Assembly: GCF_003597395.2 (NCBI RefSeq) | Contig: NC_133770.1 | Span: 84,611,694 to 84,675,693, forward strand | DNA from: Chelonoidis abingdonii | Lineage: Eukaryota; Chordata; Testudines; Testudinidae | Length of the DNA: 64,000 nt | Direction of reading: 5' to 3' | The notes under the pieces: model-generated | Told to the model about the DNA's origin: nothing | Seen by the model: the letters and a program-made list of their open reading frames with translations, nothing else | The model's database searches: none | Shown: one piece after another, positions 47,410 through 59,755 of the stretch | Layout: each line of letters opens with the position of its first letter | Numbering within the stretch: the stretch's first letter is position 1 | Position numbers and translations under genes: made by a program

Positions 47410-49780
47410 ATTTGTTAAATATCGGTTTCCACATGCATTATGTATCAGAAATATTTGTCATCTTCAGTAAACTATGTCAGCACCATGACACAACTGACTG
47501 CTGGCTGATGACTAATCACAAAGGCAGCTAGTTTCCAGCTGGCTTGTTACAAGTGTGTTTAAGTGGTTTTCAGAAGTGTCAGAATGAGACAAAAAGAGCA
47601 TCATTAAAAAAGGGCCTATCTAGAGGAAACACTTATTGTTTTTCAGGTTTCCTACCCATATTCAGATGTCACACCACAGCAATAAGCCATGAGTGGGTGT
47701 GCATTGGTAGGCTGTGGGTGGACAGCATCTAAGTAGCATTCCACACGCAAAATTTGCCAAATATATAGTTGTTGTAAATTATTCTTTCAACAAGTTTGCT
47801 CATTTCTCACATTAACCGTCTGCTCTGTGCTTCTGTATTTGGTTTGCTTTGGTTCTGAAAAAAGACATTACTCATTATAGTATATAGAAAGACCCTAATT
47901 TTTGGATATCTACATAAAACTAAAAAACTACTAAAAATAAACCCTTGACAACAGAAGCCATAAATCTAAATGATGATAAGGCCCATATTCTTTATTTAAC
48001 AAAGTTGTTCCTTTAAGTCTTTGCCTTAATCTCATTTACACCCAGGCCATTTTAAACTGCTCTAGTCATGCAAAGGAGCCTTGAAGGAAGTGAATATGAA
48101 TATAAGTTATTTTTACTTTAAGGCCCTTTTATACTGTCAGAGCAAGGTAAAGTGGTGTTAGTGTGAATGAGAATTGGGCTCTCTTGTTCTTGTCACGATA
48201 CTATCCTTGCATACAAGAAATAGGCGACTTACCTGTTAATTAGGAAAATGTGGAAGAGGTGATTAGACAATCCTGCACTAGAATTGACTTTGTAGGATGA
48301 AATGGCAAGTTTCACCTCTCTTGCAATTCAGATCAAGTCCAAGCAATGAAAAATGTAGCCTTTGAATGAAAGCAGAGCACTGTTCTCTGCCATCCAAGAA
48401 ATATTCAGCACGTTATTCTCAGTTGATAACCTGTAAGAAAATTCACAAATCTGTAAACTGATATTGAAACACCCCATCCTGAATGGCATCAAATAATTTC
48501 AAAACCATTGTCTTTGTAGGCTATATTCTGACACTGTACAACTTTTGTCAAAAAAAAAAAAAAAAGGACACTCGCCAGTGTCCATTTTGAATGTATCTAT
48601 AGTTAGCATTGATTATCATGTTCTAATTACTGGATTCTGCCAAAATGTAATATTGGGTTAAAATGATTCACTTGAGTCAAGATTTTATGTCATTTTATTG
48701 CGATGGCCTTTTGCCTGAACTCTAATGTGGTATGTCCTTAGCATCGGAAATGCCTATTATCTGGAGTTTGAAAGTTGGTTGGAATCAATGATTTAACAGA
48801 TCTTTTCCAGCAGTAACTGTCAAAATGAGGTAAACTATTAGAAGCTGTTTGCAAATTATCTGTGAACAATTTTACTATTTATAAATATTAGTTATTCAAA
48901 ATTATTCAAAGGTTTTGTACAAAGTATTTCAGCCTGTGGGTTTCTCATGAATTATTCACTATGACTGTAGCTTTGAATATTTGTGACTGCATTTATAATT
49001 CACCATGTGAGCTGTGCAATTGATCACTCAACTCAGGGCATTGTTTCGTCTTCCTGATTGGATGACTGCAACTCTTATAAACAATAGGGCTTGACTAAGT
49101 ACTCTCTAGTGTGTATTGTTGTATGAACTCAGATGCCCAAGTTTCTGCAAACATTCTTGCTAACCAAAACAAATAATTAATACAAATGTTTTCAGAAAAC
49201 AAATTAAAAGGTTCCAAATACTGAGTCTTCTTGCATGACTAAGTGTCTTGTAGTAGCACTCTTGGAAATTGTAGTGGTTTGAAGGACTGTAATATATTTG
49301 AAAAAAGACGGAAGTTTTGGGTGTGATGTTTGCCACTTCATCTGCAATGACAGTTTCAGTGGAGGAACAAAGCACAGAGAGGCCTTGCTGGTGATAGATA
49401 TTACTGCACAGATCTTTTGTTTTGTTTTGTTTTTTCCTCATAGGTTGGAATTCAGCTTTGTGGCTGTACAATGTTTCAGGAGGTATTTTGCTGGACAGTT
49501 CCCCAGGGACATTCTATGGCACCATCTGCATGCATCAAGGGGACACTATTTCTTCTAGTGCTTAATCCATGTCCTCTCACTGATGGTTAAATATTGAACA
49601 AGCTCTGGTTTGCTTGGCATCTTTAACCAAAAATATTACTTACAGATAAATCCTACATGGAAAGATCATTAAGTTCCAAAGTCTTGAACTGAAAAGTTAG
49701 GAGATGCCAGAATAGTAGTATATGGCTCAATAGTATTAATCACCATGTATTTTTGACAGGTTTCCATGCCCCATTTAGGG
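47410..49780. other. Intergenic, no gene recognised
   Basis: AT-rich. Sequence to about 47400 is still homologous to the 5' flank of copy A. A poly-A run lies near 48550. Nothing else recognised. Confidence 0.4.
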
Positions 49781-49974
49781 CTTATTTCCCACCCTCTGTC
49801 ACCATTGCCATTGATGTCGAGGTTTGGCGCCATCAGCCATTTTGAAAAAAAAATGATTATTTTTTATGTTTGAATGGGGGAGTGTTGTGAGCTTGTGATT
49901 TGATGCATTTGGTTGCTTGTTTAGATAAAAAGGTTGAAAGGACAGAGCGAGAGAGCTTAAAAATTAAAAAAGAA

Positions 49975-50756
49975 AGCTTTGGTAAGGTTTAGAGGAAAAA
50001 GGAAAGAAAGATTGTTTAGTGAGGTTGAGTAAGGAGAGATTATTTTAAAGGCCTAGTTTGGCATGTTATTAAAGAATGGAAAGAGAACTTAAAGAAGAAT
50101 AAAGATTTTTGTTTTAAAAGAGTTAGTTTGAAAGAATAGAGGCAAGTTACTAAAGAAAAGAGAGATTTTTAGTGAGGTTTAGTAAGGAGAGGTGTTTTTA
50201 AAGGACTAGTTTGGTATGTTATTAAAGAATAAAATGTAAAAGATATATTAAATATAAGAGTAGGTTAAGAAAAGAGCATTTAAAAGAGTTAAATAAAAGA
50301 GAAACATATAAAGGAAACTGTTTATTAAATACATGGTAAGAATATAAAGGTTGGTTAAGAAACATTTAAAATGTTAAATATAAGGGTAGGTTAAGAAAAG
50401 AGCATTTCAAAACATTAAATAATATTGAAAAATAGATTTAAAAAGAACACACATGGCAAAAAGGCATTTACTAAATCAGAAACTGTTTAGTAAGCACATG
50501 ATAAAAATATAAAGGCAGGTTAAGAAAGAAACATTTAAACTATTTAATATAAGGGTGGGTTAAGAAAAGAGCATTTAAAAACATTAAATAATATTGAAAA
50601 ATAGGTTAAAAAGAATACATATGGGAAAAAAAGGAAATTTACTAAAGCAGAGACTGTTTAGTAAGCACATGGTAAAAAGTATAAAGGGAGGTTAATAAAA
50701 AACATTTAAACTATTAACTACAAGGATAGATTAAGAAAAGAGCATTTAAAAAGAGT
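49975..50756 (+). repeat. A-rich tandem array, ~170 bp units
   Basis: GGTTAAGAAAAGAGCATTT recurs near 50268, 50388, 50560 and 50728. Each is followed by a TAAATAATATTGAAAAATAG-like stretch and an ACTGTTTAGTAAGCACATG block. The array abuts the left inverted arm of the element at 50757-56578. Confidence 0.75.
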
Positions 50757-52159
50757 TAAATAAAAGAGAAACATATAAAGATAGGTTTAAAGAGAGAACA
50801 GGGCAAGAAAAGGGAAAATAAATCTCCTTTGCAAAGGGCAAACATAGACAGCACATGGTTGAGTCAGAGAGAGAGATCTTACCCTTCCAAGTGTTTCTGC
50901 AGAAAGAGGCAACTTCCCAGGTTCGCAGCCCTCACGCTTATTATCACCTCCTTTGGATCGATCCAATCAGATGTTGTTCTACATCAGTGTCATAGAAGTC
51001 ATTTTTCTGAATCAATCCTATAATCTCAAGGTTTTTAAACAAGAGCCATCTCTCCTCCCCCTTTAACTGCCTTATTCTTATCTAAAAAACCAGACCCCAC
51101 ACATTTTTTTTGCCATGTAGCCCTTTTACATAGGGGCTTTAATAAAAGTTAAAACCATAAGCCCTTAGTAACAAACAATTTTAAAAGTTTTCCCTTATGT
51201 TTTAGACTAACATTGGTTATTTTTTAGTGAGAACAATTTGAAGGTGCAGCAAAACTCCTGTTAGCAAAAACAGCATCTGTGAGTCAGTGGATCAGAGATA
51301 AGAAGCCTGCTTCTTCTGCAAACTTTTTAACAAATGCAAGTAAAAGTTATATTAAGTCTTGGTAAAGTGATAAGCACTTTAAAAAACAAACCTATGTGAA
51401 GACACATCCCTTTATTTACAGAAGTCTTTCAATAAAACAGCATGCAGAAACACCCCACGTTGGAAACCACAGGTCCTCAGTAACAGACAGTTTATATTCC
51501 CCTTATTCTGTAAATCAGTGTACATCATCTAGGTTACAGTCTGCATAACAATGTTTTATAAAAGCAAACAAAGAATATATTCTCTAGGGGCTCAGACAAG
51601 ATAATGATCAACAAAATTGTAATGGTTGCTTTGCAGGCATTGCTACAAAGTATCTTTGTTTGTTTTTGTTAACAACTAACACAGAATGGCTGCCTACAAA
51701 ACTGTTTCACTAAAAGTGTTATCAACATTCCCCCTAAAATTCAGGACAGCTTTCTTACCCCCATGGCCTGACCTCTGTGGCCGTGGCTTTGTTAAAAAAT
51801 TGTTTGTCCTCCGTTTAGATTTTAAAAAACATTAGGGAAAAAAAGGGAGGAGGGGTGTCGAAAAGTGTGTATGTGGGGGGAGGGAGACTCCTCATCTCTG
51901 GTAAAAAAAAAAAACAGCTAATTTTTTTTACATAAGCTAATTTTTTTTTTGCTTTATTTTAATAATTTAATAAAATCTATGGACCCAAAACAAACACAGG
52001 AGCTTGTGCCTGTGTCTCAGCACATGGGCTGCAAACATTTCAAAACAAACGCATTCTGTTAATGCAACAGAAAAATTCATACTTAAATCTAAAAGTCCTA
52101 AGAAAATGAAAGCTTAATATAACTTTCACATGGATTTGTTAAAAAGTGGGAAGAAAAAT

Positions 52160-54950
52160 AAACTTCTCTCTGATCCACTGGATTACAGAATGTCGAGCCA
52201 GAGGGAGGGCTCAGAAACACTTAATGAAGTCACACCAGATGCATAAGTATAACCGGTTTTATTGCCAAGTATAATAAGCTTCCCAGCCTTTATGTGTTAC
52301 TAAATACGTGCTTTTTAGCAACCAAGCAAGCAAGAAAGAATCAGTGCTTATGCCCCTTCTGCTACGGACAGTCCTGAACCCTCCAGCCTGTCCTTGAGGG
52401 CTTGTAGCAGGTGCTGCTCCAGTGTGGAGAAATTCTGGGCACCCACAAGGCCAGGGTCCATAGGTGAGACTGTTTGTCTAAAGCAATTTGCATAGCCATT
52501 TTTTATCCTTATTCTTTTAAGGGGAGGCATGTACATCCACAAGCAGGCTTTGGCAGGAACACTACTTCTTTTATTTTTATAGGTAATTTTTATTTTTTTG
52601 TTTTTATTTAGTTGAGTGTCTGCAAGCCATCCCGGCTGGTCATAACCAGTTTTCTACTAGCTCCCCCAAAACCGTTCTGTAATGACAGGCCAAGTTAACT
52701 TGCAGTCAGCCCCAACACATAATAAGAGAAATATAAACCAGCTGTTACTAAGGTTCTGTGGTTTTCACTCTGAGTGTTTTCTGAATGCTCATTTTTTTAA
52801 AAATTGAAACATACATGTAAACATGTTAAATAAAGGGCCCTGTCTTCATATAGGCGTGTCTTTTAAAGTGTTTATTCCTTTGCAAAACTTAATATTATTT
52901 TCATTTGTATCAATTAAAAAGCAGGCAGAGAAGCAGTTTTTTTATCTCTGATCCACTGGCTTACAGAGGCTTTTTTTGCTGACACTGGCTTTTCTGCAAA
53001 AGCATGCTGTTTCAGATTGTTGTTACTAAAAAATGATCAGTGCTAGTCTAAAATATATGGGGAAAACTTTTTTATTACTATACATTACTTTTATAAACAG
53101 GTTTTCTGTGTTTTTAACCCTGGGTTGTTCCTACATGCTCACTTTTTATTGAAACACATATGCAAAAGAGCTAAATGAAAAGTTGTTTCTTCAGCTAGAC
53201 TTGATTTTCAAAGTGGTCTTCTTTTATAATCCTCTAACTTAAAAAGGCTGCTTCAAATTGTTGGGAAAATCTTTTAAAACCTTTTTCTTAGTAAGGGTTT
53301 GTGGGTTTAGGCCTGGGGTGCTTCTGCATGCTCTTTTTAAATTGAAACATATGCAAAAGTGCTAAATGAAGGGATATGTCATCATATAGGCTTAGCTTTT
53401 AAAGTGTTTATCCCTTTACAAGCCTTTCACCTCTATTTGTTGAAAACTTTAACAAATGACTTTCATAAACTAACTGGGTGTAGTTTTAACCCTGAGGTAA
53501 TTTCTTTTTTAATTTTACATTGTTAATAAGATTAGTTACAAAACAATGTTTTCCTCACATAACAAAAGGAAATGTTTATTTCAAGAAGTGTTTGGTAAAA
53601 TTTTGTTTTAAAACCATGACTAGGGTTTTCGTGTTATGTTCTGGCCTTCTTATCTCTGATCCACAGACTCACAGACGGTGTTTTTGCTAACAGTGGCTTT
53701 GCTGAAAAAGCATGCTGTTTCAAGTTGTTCTTACTAAAAAATGACCAGTACTAGTCTAAAACATAAGGGGAAACTATTTTATTACTACACATTACTTTTA
53801 TAAACAGGCTCTGTGTTTTTAACCCTGGAATGTTTCTGCATGCTCGTTTTTCATTGAAACATATATGCAAAAGGGCTAAATGAAGAGATGTGTCTTCATA
53901 TAGGCTTGTCTTTAAAAGTGTTTATTCCTTTACAAGTCTTACTATAACTTTCTCCTCTATTTCTTAAAAAGTGGGAGAGGAAGCAATCTTCTCTCTGATC
54001 TACTGACTCACAGATACTGTTTTTGCTGCAGCTTCAAATTGTCCTCACTAAAAGCATAGGGAAAAGCTTTTAAAAACTTTTTGTTAGTAAGGGTTTGTGG
54101 GTTTAACCCTGGGTTGTTTCTGCATGCTTATTTTTTATTACAACACATGCAAAAGTGCTAAATAAAGGGCTGTTTCTTCATATAGGTTTGTCTTTTCAAG
54201 TGATTATTCCTTTACAAAACTTAATATAACTTTCACTTATATTTGTTGAAAAGCAGGCAAAGCAGAAACCTTCTTATCTCTGATCCACTGACTCACAGAT
54301 GTTGTTTTTGCTAACAGTGGATTTGCTGAAAAAGTGTGCTGCTTCAAATTATCCTTATTAAAAAATGACCAATGTTAGTCTAAAACATAGAAGAAAACTT
54401 TTTTATTACTATAATTTACTTTATAAACAGGTTCTCTGTGTTTTTAACTCTGGAATGTTTCTGCATGCTAATTTTTTATTGAAACACATATGTAAAAGTG
54501 CTAAATAAAGAAATGTGTCTTCAGATAGGCTTGTCTTTTAAAGTATTTATTCCTTTACAAAACTTAATATAACTTTCACTTGTGTTTGTTAAAAAGTGGG
54601 TGAAGAAACAAACTTCTCTCAGATCCACTGGTTTACAGAATAAGGGGAATATAAACTGTCTGTTACTAAAGACCTGTGGTTTTAAACCTGGGGTGTTTCT
54701 GCATGCTGTTTTATTGAAAAACACCTGTAAATAAAGGGATTGTCTTCACACAGGTTTGTTTTTTAAAGTGCTTATCCCTTTACAAGACTTAATATAACTT
54801 TTACTTGCATTTGTTAAAAAGTTTGCAGAAGAAGTAGCCTTCTTATCTCTGATCCACTGACTCACAGATGCTGTTTTTGCTAACAAGGATTTTGCTGCAG
54901 TTTCATATTGTCCTCACTAAAAATAACCAATTTTAGTCTAAAACATAGAC
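52160..54950 (+). repeat. Diverged tandem array, ~340 bp units, inside the large element
   Basis: CTTATCTCTGATCCACTGACTCACAGATG-like starts occur near 52166, 52945, 53653, 53993, 54277, 54616 and 54844. Each is followed by TTTTTGCTAACAG, AGTCTAAAACATA, TTTTTAACCCTGGA(A/G)TGTTTCTGCATGC, ATTGAAACACATATGCAAAAG and CTTCATATAGGCTTGTCTTTTAAAGTG. Spacings of about 340, 284, 339 and 228 show partial deletions. An inverted copy lies at 51120-51515. Confidence 0.85.
52348..52581 (-). CDS. Short ORF of unknown function inside the large element
   Basis: The minus strand carries 64 codons from ATG (52542) to TAA, open further upstream in the same frame (VPAKACLW). The peptide has a basic start (PPLKRIRIKNGY) and an amphipathic end (FSTLEQHLLQALKDRLEG). 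An AATAAA lies about 75 nt after the stop (near 52266). This is the only non-repetitive stretch with protein-like composition in the element. I do not recognise it; it could be the last exon or a remnant of an element gene. Chance cannot be excluded at this length. Confidence 0.35.
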   Translation of the reverse strand, partial: YKNKRSSVPAKACLWMYMPPLKRIRIKNGYANCFRQTVSPMDPGLVGAQNFSTLEQHLLQALKDRLEGSGLSVAEGA

Positions 54951-56142
54951 TCTTAGACTTTAAGGTCAGAAGGGACCATTATGATCATCTAATCTGACCT
55001 CCTGACAATGCAGACCACAGAATCTCACCCATCCACTCCTGTAACAAACTCCTAACCTATGTCTGAGTTACTGAAGTCCTCAAATTGTGGTTTGAAGACC
55101 TCAAGTTGCAGAGAATCCTCCAGCAAGTGACCCATGCCCCATGCGTCAGAAAGGAAGATGAAAGAAACCTCCATGGCCTCTGCTAATCTTCCCTGGGATA
55201 TATAATTCCATTCCCGACCGACCAATATGGTGATCAGTTAAACCCTGAGCATGTGGGCAGGACTCACCACCAGCACAGACAGGAAGAATTCTCTGTAGTA
55301 ACTCAGATTCACCCCACTGACATCCCATCACAGACCACTGGGCACACTTACCTGCTGATAATCAAAGATAAATTGCCAATATAATTGCCAAAATTAGCCT
55401 ATCCCATCATATCATCTCCCTCCAATAACTTATTCAAGCTTAGTCTTAAACGCAGATATCTTTTGCCCCACTACTCCCCCTCGGAAGGCTTCCCAGAACT
55501 TCACTCCTACATGGTTAGAAACCTTCATCTAATTTCAAGTCTAAACTCCTAGTGTCCAGTTTATATTCATTTGTTCTTGTGTCCACATTAGTACTCAAGC
55601 TTAAATAATTCCTCTCCCTCCTAACCTATGATCTATTTATTTTAAAGAGCAAGCTAATCCCCCCTCAACTTCTTTTGCTTAGGCTAAACAAGCAGCTCTT
55701 GAGTCTCCTTCATAAGACAGGTTTCCATTCCTTGATCATCCTAGTAGCCCTTCTCGAACCTGTTCCAGAGTTACATCCTTCTTAAACTGGGAGACCAGAA
55801 CTGCACACAAGTTATCAGATAAGGTCCACCAGTGCCTTGTATAACGGTACTAACACCTCCTCTCTTTGCTGGAAATACCTCGCCTGATGCATCCTAAAAC
55901 CGCATTAGCTTTTTTAACAGCCATATCACATGTGGCTCATATATCCTGGATCAACCAAAACTCCGAAGGTCCTTTTCCCCTGCTGTTACCTTTCCAACTG
56001 AATTGTCCCCAATTTATAACTAAAATTCTTGTTATTAATCCCTAAATGCATGACCTTGCACTTTTCACTATTAAATTTCATCCTATTACTATTACTTCAG
56101 TTTACAAGGTCATCCAGATCTCCCTGTTTGATATCCCAGGGA
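54948..56142 (-). mobile_element. CR1 LINE inserted in the right arm of the large element
   Basis: It starts CTTAGACTTTAAGGTCAGAAGGGACCATTATGATCATCTAATCTGACCTCC, a CR1 3' end in reverse, and continues with antisense ORF2 3' sequence (GCACACAAGTTATCAGATAAGG, near 55810). The arm sequence AGTCTAAAACATA before it continues as GGGAAAACTTTT after it, defining the insertion. Confidence 0.82.
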
Positions 56143-56699
56143 AAACTTTTAAATTCGTTTGTTACTAAGGGCTTATGGTTTTAACTTTTATTAAAGCTCC
56201 TATGTAAAAGGGCTACATGGCAGGAAAAATGTGTGGGGTCTGGCTTTTTAGATAAGAATAAGGTAGTTAAGGTGGGGGTGGCTCTTGTTTAAAAACCTTG
56301 GAATTATAGGATTGATTCAGAAAAATGACTTCTATGACACTGATGTAGAACAACATCTGATTGGGTCGATCCAAAGGCGGTGATAACAAGCCTGAGGTGC
56401 TGTGAACCTGGGAAGTTGCCTCTTTCTGCAGAAACACTTGGAAGGGTAAGATCTCTCTCTCCAGCTCAGCCACATGCTATCTATCTTTGCCTTTTGCAAA
56501 GGAGCTTTCTTTTCCCTTTTCTTGCCCTGTTCGCTCTTTTAACCTATCTTTATATGTTTCTCCTTTATTTATTTGATAACAACAAAAACTAGTTCATGAG
56601 AGTTAGTTTGTATTTTTGTCATGCAGAAACATACCTTTATTTTCTGGGTCCAAATGGCAAATTTGATAGGGCCTTACATTTCAAAATGAGATTATGGGA

Positions 56700-57192
56700 G
56701 GATGGATGGTCTTCGGATTAAGGCATTGGATTGGGACTCTGAAGATCTGGGGTCAATTCGTGGTTCTGCCACAGATTATCTGTGTGGCACTGGGGGAAGT
56801 CACTTGATCTCTCTGTTCCTTAGTTCTGCACAGGGCCGGCTTCAGCTTTTTTGCTGCCCCAAGCAGCAAAGCAAAAGAAAAAAAAAGATAAAGCCGCGAT
56901 TGGTGGCACTTCGGTGGCAGCTCTACCACTCCACTTCATTCTTTGGCGGCAATTCGGTGGCAGGTCCTTCCCTCTGAGAGGGAATGAGGGACCTACCGCT
57001 GAGTTACTGCCAAAGACCTGGATGTGCTGCCCCTTTCCAATGGCCACCCCAAGTACCTGCTTCCTTTGCTGGTGCCTGCAGCTGGCCCTGGTTCTGCATC
57101 TGTAAACATGGATGAATATATTTGGTCTGTCTACATGGTAAGCTCTTTGAGAAGGTGCTGTCTCTTACTGTGTCTAGGTACAGTGCCTAGAA
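56700..57192 (+). mobile_element. MIR-type SINE split by a MITE
   Basis: The first part (56700-56830: GGATGGTCTTCGGATTAAGGCATTGG, GGTTCTGCCACAGATTATCTGTGTGGCACTGGGGGAAGTCACTTGATCTCTCTGTTCCTTAGTTCTGCA) continues after the MITE at 57091 as GTTCTGCATCTGTAAACATGG. The 3' part runs to about 57192, where another hAT element starts. Confidence 0.82.
56831..57090. mobile_element. hAT-type MITE inside the MIR
   Basis: 260 bp with perfect duplications GTTCTGCA (56823-56830 and 57091-57098) and ends CAGGGCCGGCTTCAGC and TGCAGCTGGCCCTG. Confidence 0.92.
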
Positions 57193-57545
57193 CAGTGGTG
57201 GGCAATCTTTGGCCTGCGGGCCACACGCATCAGGGTAATCTGCTGGCAGGCCGCAAATCAGTTTGTTTACACTGACCATTTGGAGGCATGATCGCCCACA
57301 GGTCTCAGTGGCCACAATTCACCATTCTTGGCCAACAGGAGCAGCAGGAAGCCATGGGCCACAGGAATGTGCTCGCTGCCACTTCCCACAGCTCCCATCA
57401 GCTGGGAACAGCAAACCATAGCAACTGGGAGCTGTGGTCGGCTGTGCCTGCGGACAGACAATGTTAACAAACTGTCTTGCAGCCCACCAGCGGATCACCC
57501 TAATGGACCAAGTGTGGGCCATGGGCCACACTTTGCCCGCCACTG
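57193..57545. mobile_element. hAT-type MITE
   Basis: Ends CAGTGGTGGGCAATC and CTTTGCCCGCCACTG are inverted repeats. The flanks GCCTAGAA and GCCAAATA match only in part. Related to the element at 12076-12473 by its GGTGGGCAA ends. Confidence 0.82.
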
Positions 57546-58340
57546 GCCAAATAAAATGGGGTCTCAATCTCAGTAGCTGCTATTATGATGGAAAGAAATA
57601 ATAATTTAATCAACACATTTCACTGGTCACTGTCAAGCAGACAATATTTTATAAGGGTTAAGATATTATTAAATTTATCTGATGAAAGTACCAAAGAATT
57701 TCCACTCACTATTTATCTTGATACTTTGCTTTGGACATTTTAAAAGGTCAAAGGATAATTTGTGTGTAATTTGATTTAAAAATGTTACAGATTTCAATAA
57801 TATTAAATTTAAACACACATTCTGGAACTTCTACCATGGGAAATCAGATTTGAGATTTGCTTTCTAAAACTGCAGGATTGAGTGATCCAGAGCACTGAAA
57901 GGAACATTAAAAGATTTAATGTTTTGATCTGAAGCCCAATGAAGTCAAGCCTTTCCATTAACTTCAATGAACTATATATTTCCACCAAATGAAGAGGGGC
58001 TACGTCTCTTGGTTTTTGTATTAAACTCTACCATAGTCACCTGATTTTCTACAAAGCAGATTGCAGTTGTCATCCCAATATGGGACAATGCTGCTAGATG
58101 GTGCTCTCATGTATATTTATTTTTTATGATCAGCTGGAATATAGCATGTAGGGGTGGGGGAAGGGAACCCAGCTGAATAAAACATTCTTTTGCTAGACTG
58201 CATGTAGCAAAGTTTAGCAGAAAGGTGTCCTAATTTAGAATATTGCACATGGTGCAAAAAAACCCCCAACCAACTAACCAAACAAACCAATAAAACTCAC
58301 ATATGAAACGTTCTGCTTTTAGACTGCTGGTGTCAAAACT
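57546..58340. other. Intergenic, no gene recognised
   Basis: AT-rich unique sequence. Nothing recognised. Confidence 0.4.
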
Positions 58341-58344
58341 GGTT

Positions 58345-58485
58345 ATATGCAGTGTTGTTGTAGCCAAGTAGGTCTCAAGATATTAGAGAGAGAGGTTTAA
58401 AGAAGAGCTCTGTGTAAGCTTGAAAGTGAGTATCTCTCACCAACAGATGTTGGTGAGATAAAAGATATTGTCTCATCCACCTTGT
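58345..58485 (+). mobile_element. Penelope-type/unclassified reptile repeat fragment
   Basis: CAGTGTTGTTGTAGCCAAGTAGGTCTCAAGATATTAGAGAGAGAGG, GAAGAGCTCTGTGTAAGCTTGAAAG and TCTCACCAACAGATGTTGGTGAGATAAAAGATATTGTCTC form a known-looking interspersed repeat. Its second half is an inverted copy of an inner part (CACCAACAGATGTTGGTG palindrome). Confidence 0.5.
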
Positions 58486-59343
58486 ATCAAAATTTAGCAG
58501 AAGTGTTTCCTATTCAGAATCCAATTTTGTCTGTCTCGGCATTTTATTATACTTTGTGTAAAGTCACTCTCACTTTAAAGTCTGTCTGGATTGTCTACAG
58601 AAGAGACTTAGTAAGACACACAGTTAGTCAGATCCTACCTGCCATGAAATGGCCTAACCCATTGAGAAATAAAGGAGTGTACATAAAAAATCAAGCACTT
58701 GGGGTTGGGGCAGGGACCTTTCTCTCATCTTAAAATCTGACTGGAAAATTTCACTATGTGAAGACCTTGTTTAGTAGGGATAATAATGTCCATCTCTGAG
58801 GGATGTCTCTCAATCTGTTTTGAATAGCTCTGTTGTGAGAATGCATAGGTGACAGTTCCCATTCTCTGGATCAAGTAATTTTCATATGGTGGCGATTCAG
58901 AGTGTAAATTTTGTGAGGGAAGCAAAAGCAGAGCTCTAGTATCAAGATCCTTCCCTGAAACGGCTGTCTCCAAGGCCAAACCACAAGTGCTTCTATCTCC
59001 TGTGTAAAGCAATTGTGGGTGAGGAAGCAAACAATACCATGAAATATCAACATTTTTCAGTTAGTACAAACTAGAAATATATTTTCTAAAATACCTGCAA
59101 AAAATTAATTCCCCCCATCCTCACAGACATTCTCAGTTAAGAAAGATTTCGAGGAGTAGGATCTTCTATGCAAATTGCAAAGGAAATCACTATTTGCATT
59201 TTTTAAAAGATTGAGTCTAATAATTATTTCTGCTTGTGTACATTCAGAGAGATGATTGTTGAGCTGAGTGCATTAGATCTGTCTGCTTGTTGCTTCAAAG
59301 TAACCCCGGGATGCATATTTTAGGCATCTTTTGGAAATGCTGC

Positions 59344-59420
59344 CTGCAGAATCATCCCCAAAGAAATCCCTATTCTCGCATAGTAAGTTCCCGCAGGCAT
59401 TTTTGGGGATGATTCTACAG
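59344..59420. repeat. Perfect-stem inverted repeat (19 bp arms)
   Basis: CTGCAGAATCATCCCCAAA (59344-59362) is the reverse complement of 59402-59420 with one mismatch, around a 39-nt loop. It could be a MITE relic or a transcribed hairpin. Confidence 0.7.
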
Positions 59421-59755
59421 AGAAGAGCTATCTTCTTGGGTTTTTCCCCTCCTATCCTCTACCCACCTTCTGAAACTGCAGAGACATGAATGGGGAAGTC
59501 TTCAGGGTACTTTTTGGCATTAATTATGTTCATATTGCCCATCTTCCCATGCACTTTCCATATGTATAGGCCAGTTTTGCTGGGTATTGTTGCAGTTTCT
59601 GGCCTGGTCTGTGCATGTGGTGAGTGATTAGATGGTTTAGGCTTCAATCTAACCAAAGCTTCAGACATTGGAGAACAGGAGCTGTTACCAGCTCTTACCC
59701 CTTCAAGTCCCTGCCACCTTCTAACTTATTTTATATGTACACTATGTAAACAGAG

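Larger units (their letters stand above)
50757..56578. mobile_element. Large unclassified element with ~750 bp inverted arms
   Basis: The left arm (50757-51515) is the reverse complement of the right arm (54618-54947 plus 56143-56578). Markers are AGCCCTTAGTAACAAACAATTTTAAAAG at 51158 against TTTGTTACTAAGGGCTTATGG at 56159, and GCCCTTTTCTTGCCC-type sequence at both outer ends. The right arm is split by a CR1. Between the arms lie diverged units of the same sequence and one short ORF with a polyadenylation signal. Such long arms occur in Maverick/Polinton, foldback and some hAT or Mutator elements, but no diagnostic gene is visible. Target duplications were not found. Confidence 0.75.

Noticed and set aside
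50000..54950. CRISPR-like array
   Set aside because: Units are 170-340 bp, diverged, with no short conserved repeat and spacer pattern, and the genome is eukaryotic.
54948..56142. Part of the inverted-arm element
   Set aside because: It is a CR1 in reverse; the arm sequence continues cleanly on both sides of it.
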